Origin: Acinetobacter oleivorans DR1
Lineage (GTDB): Bacteria > Pseudomonadota > Gammaproteobacteria > Pseudomonadales > Moraxellaceae
Direction: 5' to 3'
Assembly (NCBI RefSeq): GCF_000196795.1
Contig: NC_014259.1
Span: 3,968,001-4,032,000 of the forward strand
DNA length: 64,000 bases
The notes below the pieces were generated by a model, which was not told the DNA's origin, made no database searches, and saw only the letters and a program-made list of their open reading frames with translations. Shown one piece after another: positions 53,252-61,897 of the stretch (positions are counted from its first letter, which is position 1; every line of letters begins with the position of its first letter). A program made the translations under genes and the position numbers.

Positions 53252-55342
53252 ATGCAACATAAATTAGGATTGTTGTCTTCATTAGGGTTATCTTTTATAT
53301 CAACATTCTCTTGGGGAGACGAAACCTCAACAGTACTTGAGACCATACGCGTTCAGGCTGAAAGTACCCAAGAAGGTGTGAGCCAAAATAGCTCGGCGAC
53401 TAAATTTTCTCACGATGTTTTAGATGTCCCTTTTAACCGTGCTTATGTTTCAAAACAAATGATGGAACAACAAGACGTTCAACGGATTGATGACGCATTA
53501 AGCTTAGTGAGTGGGGTTTTTCATCAAAACAGTTTTGGTGGCGGCTTTTGGGATAACTACTCTTTCCGTGGTTTTAGTACCGATCCCAATTTAGGTGCTT
53601 CTATGATTCGTAACGGCTTGAGTGTCAACCGTGGGATTAGTGCGCCAAAAGATGTCGTAAATATTGAATCTTTAGAGTTTTTAAAAGGGCCAATGGCTGC
53701 TCTATATGGTCGCGGCGAAACTGGTGGTTTGCTTAACCTCAACAGTAAAAAACCGCAGTGGGAAAGCGAAAGTGAAGTTAACCTACGTGCCAATACCCAA
53801 GAACAATATCGAATAAGTCTAGAACACACTGCCCCTATTAACGATGAACTGGCCTATCGTGTAGCAGTAGCTCATGAAGATAATCAAAGCTTTCGTGATC
53901 ATGTCAGCAGTGAACGCTGGTTCTTTTCACCACAGCTCACATGGAAAATTTCAGACCAGACACTACTCGACTTTGACAGTGAATTTACAGAGCATAAAGG
54001 AACCTTTGACCGTGGTGTCAGCACAGTCAATCATGAGTTTGTGATGGACCCGAAAACCTTTACAGGTGAACCTGACGACGGCGATTTAAAAATAAAAGAT
54101 TACTTTTACCAATTACGTCTGAGTCACGAATTTAACCCTGACTGGAAGCTAAATAGTGCTGTCAGTTATAAAGACGCCAAAATGGTCGGCTTTGCAACCG
54201 AACCTCGCCGTATACAAGCCGATGGACGTACTTTAGAGCGTCAACGTCGCTATCGTGATTATACGAGTGAAGATGTTCTTGCTCAGACAGAGTTACTTGG
54301 CAAGGTTGATACGTCGTGGGCTCGTCATGAAATTTTACTTTCAACTGAACTTGGTCAACTCGACTATAAGCAAAACCAGCTTCGTCGCAATCACAGCACA
54401 AGCTCAAAAAACACAATTGATATCTACCAACCTGAATACGGCAAATATTTACCGAACTTAGCTCCGTTTACTAACACCAAAGAACAGCAGCGTTACTTTG
54501 CGCTTAATTTACAAGACCAGATCTTTTTCAATGATCAGTGGAGTGTGCTATTCGGCAATCGTTTTGATCAGGTCGAACAAGACTTTAAAAATCACCTGAC
54601 ACAGACTGAAAGCAACCAGACACTTCATCAAAATAGTCCGCGTTTCGGAATAAATTTTAAAGCCTCTGACAAATGGGCTTTTTACACCAACTATGGTCGC
54701 TCATTTGCCATGAATAGTGGTATGAACCGAAATGGTCAGACTTTTTCTCCTGAAAAAGGCGAAAGCTACGAGGTCGGCACCAAATATAAAGTGAATGACC
54801 AAAGTGTGCTTAGTCTCGCTTTGTTTAAAATGAAAAAACGAAATGTACTCACAACCGACCCAATCGACAGTAACTTTCAAACTGCAGCAGGCGAAGTAAG
54901 CAGTAAAGGAATTGAGTTTGACTTAAATAGCCAAATCACTGACCGTTGGTTCGTCAATGCAAATTATAGTTATACCGATGCTCAAATTGAAAAAGACCAA
55001 GACTTGGCAAAGGGTGCACGTCTAAGCAATGTTCCAAAACACCAAGGCGCTGTAAGTACTAACTATGAGTTTCTACAAGAAGGTCCACGAAAAGCAGGCG
55101 TAGGTGCCAACCTTACTTATGTAGGCGAACGCAGTGGACATAATCTTGATAATGGCTTTAATTTACCAAGTTATACACTGGTCAATCTAAATGGCTACTA
55201 TGCCCCATCAGACCGCTTACGCTATCAGCTGAATGTAAACAACCTGTTTGATAAAACTTACTATGTTTCAAGCTATAGCGATTTATGGGTTCAACCAGGA
55301 GAACCACTCAACGCTTCAATTTCGGCACAGTGGAAGTTTTAA
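53252..55342 (+). CDS. TonB-dependent siderophore-type outer-membrane receptor
   Basis: A 696-residue TonB-dependent receptor with a signal peptide at about 1-22 (cut near SWG-DE). The plug domain includes DALSLVSGVFHQNSFGGGFWD and GPMAALYGRGETGGLLNL; the 22-strand barrel ends in WKF, an outer-membrane signature. By sequence type it groups with ferric-siderophore receptors (FhuA/FoxA-like). The candidate Zur box upstream would instead suggest zinc-linked control; the substrate is therefore open. A terminator follows. Confidence 0.9.
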   Translation: MQHKLGLLSSLGLSFISTFSWGDETSTVLETIRVQAESTQEGVSQNSSATKFSHDVLDVPFNRAYVSKQMMEQQDVQRIDDALSLVSGVFHQNSFGGGFWDNYSFRGFSTDPNLGASMIRNGLSVNRGISAPKDVVNIESLEFLKGPMAALYGRGETGGLLNLNSKKPQWESESEVNLRANTQEQYRISLEHTAPINDELAYRVAVAHEDNQSFRDHVSSERWFFSPQLTWKISDQTLLDFDSEFTEHKGTFDRGVSTVNHEFVMDPKTFTGEPDDGDLKIKDYFYQLRLSHEFNPDWKLNSAVSYKDAKMVGFATEPRRIQADGRTLERQRRYRDYTSEDVLAQTELLGKVDTSWARHEILLSTELGQLDYKQNQLRRNHSTSSKNTIDIYQPEYGKYLPNLAPFTNTKEQQRYFALNLQDQIFFNDQWSVLFGNRFDQVEQDFKNHLTQTESNQTLHQNSPRFGINFKASDKWAFYTNYGRSFAMNSGMNRNGQTFSPEKGESYEVGTKYKVNDQSVLSLALFKMKKRNVLTTDPIDSNFQTAAGEVSSKGIEFDLNSQITDRWFVNANYSYTDAQIEKDQDLAKGARLSNVPKHQGAVSTNYEFLQEGPRKAGVGANLTYVGERSGHNLDNGFNLPSYTLVNLNGYYAPSDRLRYQLNVNNLFDKTYYVSSYSDLWVQPGEPLNASISAQWKF

Positions 55343-55355
55343 TTCATATATAAAT

Positions 55356-55386
55356 AAAAAGCCCGAATTATTTCGGGCTTTTTTTA
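55356..55386. terminator. Bidirectional terminator
   Basis: AAAAGCCCGAA, short loop, TTCGGGCTTTTTTT, between the receptor and the convergent SnoaL-like gene. Confidence 0.92.
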
Positions 55387-55767
55387 TTAGAACATACCAT
55401 TTTCATTGACGATTGGGTCGGGCTGTACTTGACCAATATCCCAAAACTCAGCAATTTTTCCATTTTCAAAACGACAAATATGAACCACAGCCACAATGGT
55501 AGGTTTGTCATTCATTTGCATTTCAAGTTTCGAATGCACGGCGACTAAAGTCCCATCTTCAATGACATGCTGAACATCAAAGACTTTATTGGGATTTTCA
55601 GCCGCGCTTTCACGCATACCTTCCTTCAACGAAGTTGCATCACCCGCATAATAAGGGTTGTGATGCCTGAAGTTAGGCGCAGTGTAATTGCTGTAGGCTT
55701 CATCAACTTCGCCTGCTGCGGCAAGTTCTAAAAACCGTACCGCAATTTGTTTTTGAGATAAGTTCAT
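55387..55767 (-). CDS. SnoaL-like/NTF2-fold protein
   Basis: A 126-residue protein of the NTF2-like superfamily (SnoaL-type polyketide cyclase fold). Typical blocks are FLELAAAGEVDEAYSNYTAP with RHHNPYYAGD, and the C-terminal VVHICRFENGKIAEFWDIGQ. The activity cannot be deduced; many such proteins are found in predicted detoxification settings. It precedes no obvious partner: the next gene upstream on the same strand is rraB, 25 bp away. Confidence 0.82.
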   Translation of the reverse strand: MNLSQKQIAVRFLELAAAGEVDEAYSNYTAPNFRHHNPYYAGDATSLKEGMRESAAENPNKVFDVQHVIEDGTLVAVHSKLEMQMNDKPTIVAVVHICRFENGKIAEFWDIGQVQPDPIVNENGMF

Positions 55768-55792
55768 GAGTATCTCCTACTCTTTTTAGACC

Positions 55793-56173
55793 TTATTGCA
55801 AGAGGTCGTCTTCTTCACTTTCTTCCTCAAAGACATAGGCCATACAGCCCCATCCGTCATATTCGCCCTGAAATTTTTCAGCGATGCTGGCAAACCATTG
55901 CTCCAAGTCAACAATGTCTGAATACTCAGGTTCCATATTGACAAAGATGGTGATCACCCACTCGTTTGGCTCAACAGAGTCATCTTGGAAAAGTGAAACT
56001 TTTTGTTCTTGGTAAAGTAAATAGAGTGCACATTGCTCTGCATTTTTTTGATCTTGAAATGCAATTGAAAATTCAATTTCATGCAGCTCGGTTAAATCAT
56101 CCCCATCTTCAGCCATTTGCCAAAGTACATTGCCGTTATCGTCATCTGGAAATTGTTCGTAGTCACGAGTCAT
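55793..56173 (-). CDS. RraB-like ribonuclease E inhibitor family protein
   Basis: A 126-residue acidic protein of the RraB family. The N-terminal DGNVLWQMAEDGDDL and the C-terminal FQGEYDGWGCMAYVFEEESEE match RraB, which binds RNase E and limits mRNA turnover. The acidic tail is typical. It is likely the start of a short transcript that also includes the SnoaL-like gene. Confidence 0.83.
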   Translation of the reverse strand: MTRDYEQFPDDDNGNVLWQMAEDGDDLTELHEIEFSIAFQDQKNAEQCALYLLYQEQKVSLFQDDSVEPNEWVITIFVNMEPEYSDIVDLEQWFASIAEKFQGEYDGWGCMAYVFEEESEEDDLLQ

Positions 56174-56300
56174 AAAGTGATCCTTGTTGTTGTCGCAGTA
56201 TTAATATTATTCGGACTTAGAATACCCGACTTTTATTGCAGTTTGGGTATATATTCCGTTCCCAATTGCATCAAATTGAATTTTTAATTGTATGTAAATT

Positions 56301-56966
56301 TTAAAAAGGCACTTGGGATTGAATGACTACATCTGTGCCTTTCAATGGATGCTGAAAAGCCAGATGCGCAGCATGTAAAGCCATACGGCTTAAATGAAAA
56401 CGTTTAGGCTCAGGGTGATACAGCTTGTCGCCCATAATCGGGTGTCCAATGTGCATCATGTGCACACGGAGCTGGTGCGAACGGCCTGTGACTGGTTCAA
56501 GTAATACTCGCGTTTGATCGACTTTTTCGTCATAAACGAGCGGTTGAAACAAGGTTTTAGCATGCTTGCCTAATTCAAAATGTACAATTTGTCTTGGGCG
56601 ATTTTCCCAGTCAGTAATGAGCGGAACTTCAACACTGCCCTCTTCTGTGACTTGGCCTTGCACCAACGCAATATAATGTTTTTTGACTGTTCTGGCCTGA
56701 AACATTTTACTTACCGCAACCTCTGCATCACGGTGCTTGGCAAACATAAGTAGGCCCGATGTCGCCATATCTAAACGATGCGTGACTTTAGCCAAAGGGA
56801 ACTTTTCTAACACCCGTAAATAAGCGCTATCATGATGCTCAGGTAGGCGACCCATCACAGACAACAATCCCGCAGGTTTATCAACCACAATTAAATCGTC
56901 ATCTTCAAATAAAATTGAAAGCGGATCTTGTGGCGGAGCGTAAACAAAGTTGTCGTTTAAAGGCAT
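56301..56966 (-). CDS. rluA: RluA-family pseudouridine synthase
   Basis: An RNA pseudouridine synthase of 221 residues. The conserved order is LIVVDKPAGLLSVMGR, then the catalytic HRLD at 63-66, AVSKMFQARTVKKHYIALV and TGRSHQLRVHMMHIGHPIMGD. Length, the lack of an S4 domain and the N-terminal PPQDPLSILFEDDDL resemble RluA, which modifies 23S rRNA position 746 and some tRNAs at position 32. The start at ATG 56966 is taken over a TTG at 56999 by comparison with the RluA N-terminus. Confidence 0.85.
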   Translation of the reverse strand: MPLNDNFVYAPPQDPLSILFEDDDLIVVDKPAGLLSVMGRLPEHHDSAYLRVLEKFPLAKVTHRLDMATSGLLMFAKHRDAEVAVSKMFQARTVKKHYIALVQGQVTEEGSVEVPLITDWENRPRQIVHFELGKHAKTLFQPLVYDEKVDQTRVLLEPVTGRSHQLRVHMMHIGHPIMGDKLYHPEPKRFHLSRMALHAAHLAFQHPLKGTDVVIQSQVPF

Positions 56967-57076
56967 GGTCGTAGAAACAGCAATGGAGCATGGCGGCAAA
57001 TCATAAAGAAATTTCAGACCTACCGCAAAACAATCTATAAGCTATCATCATGTTCCACGTGAAACTCGGGAAAGCT

Positions 57077-57778
57077 TTATCGTTTTTTATTCATTTCAGC
57101 TAAAAGATCGAGCTGAATTTCTTGAATATGCGCAAGCCTTTCCCACTGATGCGATAAAAGATGATCCATTTTTTCATGTAAATGACGAATCTCAAGCTCA
57201 GCTTTTAAATTAATTTGATAGTCATGTTGCGAACGTAAGCGATCTTTGGCTTCTTGACGGTTCTGACTCATCATAATGACAGGTGCCTGAATTGCAGCCA
57301 AACATGACAAAATCAGGTTAAGCAAAATAAATGGATAAGGATCAACAGGATGCACCACCATCACTACGGTATTAAAAAGGATCCAAGCCACTAAAAACAG
57401 CCCAAAACAAGTTAAAAAGACCCAACTTCCACCAAATGAAGCTATTTTATCTGCTAACTTTTCACCCAAAGTCCAATTCTGATCGAACTCTGTCTCTGTA
57501 TTACGAGTAATGAGTTCATGCCGTTGCATACTACCAATTACTTCATTCTCCAAAGTGGTTAGCTCCCCCTTTTCTGAACGCAATAGGGACTGCACATATT
57601 TAATACGGTAGTCCGCCAAATCAGCACGACAAATAAAAGTTGAAAAAGACCACTCTGGATAATCTTTCAAGATTTCTTCACCAATGACATCTCGAATGAC
57701 TTCACCAGAGACCAGATCTTTCAAGGGAAAACTCTTTCCGCATACGGCGCATTGGCGATACTGATTTTTATTGTCCAT
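57077..57778 (-). CDS. DUF1003 family membrane protein with N-terminal Cys motif
   Basis: A 233-residue protein. The N-terminal part has CAVCGKSF and a further Cys in STFICRADL, resembling a small metal-binding motif. The DUF1003 core follows with two membrane helices at about 110-165 (GSWVFLTCFGLFLVAWIL and ILLNLILSCLAAIQAPVIMM) and the MSQNRQEAKDRLRSQHDY motif; a C-terminal coiled coil closes it. The role is unknown. Confidence 0.85.
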   Translation of the reverse strand: MDNKNQYRQCAVCGKSFPLKDLVSGEVIRDVIGEEILKDYPEWSFSTFICRADLADYRIKYVQSLLRSEKGELTTLENEVIGSMQRHELITRNTETEFDQNWTLGEKLADKIASFGGSWVFLTCFGLFLVAWILFNTVVMVVHPVDPYPFILLNLILSCLAAIQAPVIMMSQNRQEAKDRLRSQHDYQINLKAELEIRHLHEKMDHLLSHQWERLAHIQEIQLDLLAEMNKKR

Positions 57779-57858
57779 ATTATTCAGCCCATTATTATGA
57801 TAATAAGATTAGTATATAAACGATTTCGGCCTAACACATCGTAAATAAAAATAGTGCT

Positions 57859-58362
57859 CTAACCCAATATCTGTAAAGTTGCTGGCACTATTTTTCGGTG
57901 GGCAGGAATCACAGGCACCATGTACAATCGCCCAAGCAGATTTTTAATATGTACTACTGTAGTCACTGTAAGCACTTGGGTATCTTCATTTTTATAAATA
58001 GATAAAGTCACATTCAAATGTTTATCATCATCTCCAATGACTAACTCATTTTCGGTACGTTGCCTTAAGGTAAAAATTCCAATTCGGTCACCTGCGACAT
58101 ATTCATTTTCTTTTTTATTCGAATCAATCTGCTTAAAACTTCCTAAATCTTTCAGCCCAATCTTTGAAGTAATTTTATTGCGCAGATTCATACTCCATTC
58201 TATCCACTGCGGAGTATGCTGAAATAGCTTAATAAGCTGCTGAAATACATTTAGGTCGGGTTGCCCCAGCACAATACTCCACGAGTCGTGGAAGTAGGCA
58301 TTGTTCAATTGAGAAGAGATTTGACTGTCGGTAGGTAAAGTAGAAAGATAAGGCTTATTCAT
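57859..58362 (-). CDS. DUF2867 family protein
   Basis: A 167-residue protein matching DUF2867 (SWSIVLGQPDLNVFQQLIKL near the start, GDRIGIFTLRQRTENELVIG in the middle, VPVIPAHRKIVP at the end). This group falls in the SRPBCC-like lipid-binding class; function unknown. It stands alone with a long upstream gap. Confidence 0.8.
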   Translation of the reverse strand: MNKPYLSTLPTDSQISSQLNNAYFHDSWSIVLGQPDLNVFQQLIKLFQHTPQWIEWSMNLRNKITSKIGLKDLGSFKQIDSNKKENEYVAGDRIGIFTLRQRTENELVIGDDDKHLNVTLSIYKNEDTQVLTVTTVVHIKNLLGRLYMVPVIPAHRKIVPATLQILG

Positions 58363-58849
58363 AAATTATATTCTTGTAAAGTATCGTTTTTATTATAGAG
58401 AATTTTTTAGGGTGTCAAGGGAAACCGTCTATGGTTTACTTCAACAATTATAACTTTGTAAGTTAGAACCTTATGCCTATAAACTTTTGATCTATAGCGT
58501 CCTAAGCCGAATCGAGACCTTTTGGGTGAGTACACACTAACGTTATACGTTTTGGTGCATGCTACTCTTTTCGATCCCTATCACACCCTTGAGATATAGT
58601 TTAGCCAGCACCCTATGGGATTGTTTTTCTAAGAACAGCTAATTTTAAATATTTTTGGTAATTTTTACGCAAAAAGTCAAATTAAAAAGAATATATTCCC
58701 ATTTCATAATAACTAGTTAATTTTAAATTCCACTTTATTTGTGTTTTTCGGTTTATTTTACCAAATTATTAACTGTTTTGAGGAATTAGGCACCAGACTG
58801 TAAAAAGTAAATTACCCTTCATTTTTTAGTCATGAAGGGCAATAGTCTT
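58363..58849. other. Intergenic region with an unexplained GC-richer patch
   Basis: 487 bp. The part at about 58490-58625 is visibly richer in G and C than its AT-rich flanks and contains the interrupted palindrome AACGT-TAT-ACGTT, but no ORF, tRNA or clear terminator. It may be a small RNA or the remnant of a lost element. The right end carries the terminator of the MFS gene. Confidence 0.4.
58812..58842 (-). terminator. Terminator of MFS gene
   Basis: In minus-strand RNA UUGCCCUUCAU pairs with AUGAAGGGUAA over 11 positions, one of them a G-U wobble, around a 9-nt loop, followed by a U-containing tail. It starts 8 bp past the MFS stop. Confidence 0.7.
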
Positions 58850-60049
58850 TTATGAAGAAATAAAACCATGCTTACGAGCATGGTAAACAGTAAATAATCC
58901 GACTAGGGCAAAAACCAGCATAAACCATGGAAAATAGGCTGCCCCAAAACTTTCAAGTAATCCACCACCAACCATTCCACCAGAAGCTATAGCAAGGTTA
59001 AATACCGTGACCAACATAGACTGCGCCACATCTGCTTCGTGACCCGCGGTATTTGCCAGAGCTGTTTGTAATAGTGTTGGAGCACCACCAAAAGTTACTC
59101 CCCATAACACAACACCCACCAGTACGACAAAACTTGAAGAGCTATAAACACCTAACAGCGCGGTCGCGATTGCAAAGATAAATAAGCTTAAAATCGTTAT
59201 TTTTCTTAATGAATGGTCGATGAACATCCCTGTAATGAGAATGCCTACAATTGAAGAAATCCCGAATATAAAAAGGATAGTCTCAACGTTGTATGGCTGC
59301 CCTGTTGAGGCCAAAAATGGTGAAATATAAGTATAAAGAATGCTATGAGCCAATATCCAAAGGAAGACAACTGCTAAAATAGCTCTGATGCCCGGCATTA
59401 AAAGAACTTTTAAAATGGGCAATCTTTTTTGTGCTGACTGTCCTGCAAAATCGGGAATACTAAAGCGAATCCAGAAAAATAAAATTAATGCCAGTAAAGA
59501 CATGATCCAAAATACGCCACGCCACTCAAACAACGTTCCCAACCACGCCCCCAAAGGAACGCCAATTGATAAGGCAATGGGTTGCCCAACTCCAGCAATT
59601 GCTAAAGCTCGTCCTTGATACGATGCTGCCACCATGCGTCTTACATAACCCGCTAAAAGCCCCCAAATAACACCCGCTGCCATCCCTGCAATAAAACGAG
59701 CAATCAAAGTCAGAATATAATCATTTGATAAGGCAGTAATCGCATTAAATAAAAGTAACCCTGCAATAGCACTGAGTAATAAAGGTCTCCGATTCCAACT
59801 ACGGGTAAGGCTAATCAGCGGTATTGCGGCTAGAACAGAACCTAAGGCATACACTGCTATAAGCTGCCCTGCATAAGCTTCTGAAATATTTAACCCTTGA
59901 CTGATTTGAGGCAAAAGCCCTGCTGGCATGGTTTCTGTCATGATGGTCAGAAAGCCTGCAACTGTAAAAGCGAACAGTCTCCAAATCGGTAATTGAGTAG
60001 AGAATTCTTCAGTTAACTGATGAGATGTTTCATTACTCTTAATATTCAT
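58850..60049 (-). CDS. MFS drug/sugar efflux transporter (DHA1 type)
   Basis: A twelve-helix MFS exporter of 399 residues of the DHA1 (AraJ/sugar-efflux-like) group. Marks are ETMPAGLLPQISQGLNISEAY in helix 1, the loop SLTRSWNRRPLLLSA and RFIAGMAAGVIWGLLAGYVR. The substrate is unknown; the cognate TetR regulator 197 bp upstream, on the same strand, implies inducible efflux of some toxic or metabolic compound. The start overlaps a 30-codon leader ORF (ATGA). Confidence 0.87.
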   Translation of the reverse strand: MNIKSNETSHQLTEEFSTQLPIWRLFAFTVAGFLTIMTETMPAGLLPQISQGLNISEAYAGQLIAVYALGSVLAAIPLISLTRSWNRRPLLLSAIAGLLLFNAITALSNDYILTLIARFIAGMAAGVIWGLLAGYVRRMVAASYQGRALAIAGVGQPIALSIGVPLGAWLGTLFEWRGVFWIMSLLALILFFWIRFSIPDFAGQSAQKRLPILKVLLMPGIRAILAVVFLWILAHSILYTYISPFLASTGQPYNVETILFIFGISSIVGILITGMFIDHSLRKITILSLFIFAIATALLGVYSSSSFVVLVGVVLWGVTFGGAPTLLQTALANTAGHEADVAQSMLVTVFNLAIASGGMVGGGLLESFGAAYFPWFMLVFALVGLFTVYHARKHGFISS

Positions 60050-60138
60050 AAAGCTTTACTCTCAAATTTTTTTGCAGAGTACTTACTCTGTTCTGCATCG
60101 CTATAAGCTTGTTTTATCAGGTTAGGATGGGAAGACAT
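60046..60138 (-). CDS. 30-codon leader ORF coupled to the MFS gene
   Basis: Reading ATG 60138 gives MSSHPNLIKQAYSDAEQSKY followed by SAKKFESKAL and stop. GGAG lies about 6 bp upstream, a stronger ribosome binding site than that of the MFS gene itself. Its stop overlaps the MFS ATG (TTATGA), giving translational coupling. It lies downstream of the operator at 60171-60184, so it is in the same transcript. It could be a real small protein, a regulatory leader or the remnant of a truncated gene; I recognise no family. Confidence 0.55.
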   Translation of the reverse strand: MSSHPNLIKQAYSDAEQSKYSAKKFESKAL

Positions 60139-60170
60139 TTGTTCTCCATATGAACTAAAGTCATTATTAC

Positions 60171-60184
60171 GGAATGATCGTTCC
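60171..60184. promoter_or_regulatory. TetR operator, MFS side
   Basis: GGAATGATCGTTCC, the exact reverse complement of the copy before the tetR gene (60847-60860). It lies 33 bp upstream of the leader ORF, in the MFS promoter. Confidence 0.75.
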
Positions 60185-60246
60185 AATTTAAGTTAAATAA
60201 AAACCTTAACTATTCAGCTCAACCATAGTTAAGGTTTAAATGAGTT

Positions 60247-60831
60247 TTATAAAACGTTTAAAGCAACCTCGACCACATCCATTAAAGATTGCTTTCTTTG
60301 TTCAAGCGGGCTGCCTTTTCCCAAAACACGTAATCCTTGAATAGTATTTACAAAAAAACTTGCTAACGCGCGTGGGTTTTGGGTAGAAGGAATTTCACCA
60401 GACTGTTGAGCTTTAATGAATAAACTCTCTAAAGCATGTTGTATTTTCTGTAGGTTACTTACAACAAATTGAGCGACATCTTCATCATGGCCAGCCAGTT
60501 CTAAACATGCATTTGCGACAAGACACCCTTTATGTTCTGGATCACTTAGCTCATCTTCAACAATATTAAGAAGTAACTGTCGAATAAGTACTTTCGCAGA
60601 ACCTGAACCAGACAACAACTTCACATTATTTAGTGTAGTTAAAAGTTCATAGCGCTGTAACGCTTTTTGATAAAGACCTTGTTTGTTTTGAAAAGTGCTG
60701 TAAAGGCTACTTCTAGATAGTCCCGTACCATCAACTAAGTCTTGAACTGAAGTTGCAGCATAACCGCGACGCCAAAAAACCTGCATTGCAGCATCAGCAA
60801 TTTCATCAGTTTCAAATTCTTTAGTTCGCAT
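60247..60831 (-). CDS. TetR-family repressor of the adjacent MFS gene
   Basis: A TetR/AcrR-type regulator of 194 residues. The N-terminal helix-turn-helix is AMQVFWRRGYAATSVQDLVDG followed by LSRSSLYSTFQNKQGLY; the C-terminal ligand domain is AcrR/YxaF-like (CLVANACLELAGHDEDV). ATG 60831 is chosen over a GTG at 60840. Matched operator palindromes occur before both this gene and the MFS gene, so autoregulation and repression of the exporter are likely. Confidence 0.9.
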   Translation of the reverse strand: MRTKEFETDEIADAAMQVFWRRGYAATSVQDLVDGTGLSRSSLYSTFQNKQGLYQKALQRYELLTTLNNVKLLSGSGSAKVLIRQLLLNIVEDELSDPEHKGCLVANACLELAGHDEDVAQFVVSNLQKIQHALESLFIKAQQSGEIPSTQNPRALASFFVNTIQGLRVLGKGSPLEQRKQSLMDVVEVALNVL

Positions 60832-61147
60832 AAAACACACTTATTAGGAACGATCATTCCAATTAATTTAAGATAGACTAATAAAGAAGTCAAACTAAAA
60901 AATTATTTCATGGGTAAACATTTCTGCAATTTGAAAATGATGACTCTATATTTTTATAAAATTAAAAATATTTAATAAAAGCTACGCCATCTGGACTATT
61001 CAAACCAAACTGATTGATGACTGTTTTTCATATTTTTGTCTTGTTCTTTCTGCATTATTTTTAGATTTAATTTTTTCGCTTGAATACATTATAAAAACAT
61101 ATTATAAACTATTTCTAACCAAATAATTGGTTTTTTGGAACTTTATA
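60832..61147. other. Divergent region between tetR and SDR gene
   Basis: 316 bp, AT-rich. It carries the tetR operator at its left end (60847-60860) and the promoter of the SDR gene. I see no other structure. Confidence 0.4.
60847..60860. promoter_or_regulatory. TetR operator, tetR side
   Basis: GGAACGATCATTCC, reverse complement of the MFS-side site, about 16 bp upstream of the tetR start. The two sites differ from a perfect palindrome in the same way. Confidence 0.75.
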
Positions 61148-61849
61148 ATGAACAACAATATTATAATTTTTGGTTATGGAACAGGTATTTCCAAAGCCGT
61201 AGCACATAAGTTTGGTAAAGAAGGCTATAAAATCGGTTTAGTGGCACGTAATGCTGAAAAACTTGAAAAAGCCATTTTAGAACTTAAAACACAAGGTATT
61301 GAAGCTTACACTTTTACATGTGATTTAGCGGTTCTTGAAGATATACCAAACCTAGTTAAACGTATTAAAGACCAATTCGGAGAGATTAAAAATATTCATT
61401 GGAATGCTTTCCATGATATTGAAGGCAATATCTTAAAAACCCCTCCACTAGAGCTTACTAAAAGCTTTCATATTCGTGTTTCGAGCTATATTGCGACGGT
61501 GCAAGCTTGCTTAGGTGATTTAGAGAAGAATCACGGTAGCATTTTATCGACAAACGGAATTTTTGCTTTCGATGCAGTGGGCATCGATTTAGTTGCCAAA
61601 GAATATTCATCATTAGCGACTACGGCTGCCGCTCAATACAAAGCCACCAACTTGCTTGCTCATAGTCTCGCTGACTCAAATGTTTACGTGAGCCAAGTGA
61701 TTGTAAATGGTTTTGTAGATGGAACTCCTGAAGCGAAAGATAAAACCTACACGGTGCATCCAGAAACGATTGCAGAGCAGTTCTGGTACTTACACCAGCA
61801 TAAGCAAGAAACTGTTTCCTTTTGTGGTGAAGCCATTCAAGCTGCTTAA
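61148..61849 (+). CDS. Short-chain dehydrogenase/reductase-like protein without the usual catalytic Tyr
   Basis: A Rossmann-fold SDR of 233 residues. The nucleotide loop GYGTGISKAVAHKFG is slightly altered, and the block HWNAFHDIEG replaces NNAG. A Ser occurs in ILSTNGIF. In the helix that normally holds YxxxK I read AAAQYKATNLLA: the Lys can be aligned but the residue four before it is Ala, so the catalytic Tyr seems lost. It may bind NAD(P)H without classical reductase activity, or use another residue. ATG 61148 is chosen by the Rossmann start (MNNNIIIFGYG) over 61127. Confidence 0.78.
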   Translation: MNNNIIIFGYGTGISKAVAHKFGKEGYKIGLVARNAEKLEKAILELKTQGIEAYTFTCDLAVLEDIPNLVKRIKDQFGEIKNIHWNAFHDIEGNILKTPPLELTKSFHIRVSSYIATVQACLGDLEKNHGSILSTNGIFAFDAVGIDLVAKEYSSLATTAAAQYKATNLLAHSLADSNVYVSQVIVNGFVDGTPEAKDKTYTVHPETIAEQFWYLHQHKQETVSFCGEAIQAA

Positions 61850-61866
61850 ACTATTTTGTATGGAAG

Positions 61867-61892
61867 AAGAAGCGTAATCAATTACGCTTCTT
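61867..61892. terminator. Bidirectional terminator-like stem
   Basis: AAGAAGCGTAAT, 2-nt loop, ATTACGCTTCTT, between the SDR gene and the convergent lipoprotein gene. A pyrimidine-rich tail follows on the minus strand. Confidence 0.65.
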
Positions 61893-61897
61893 ACAGC

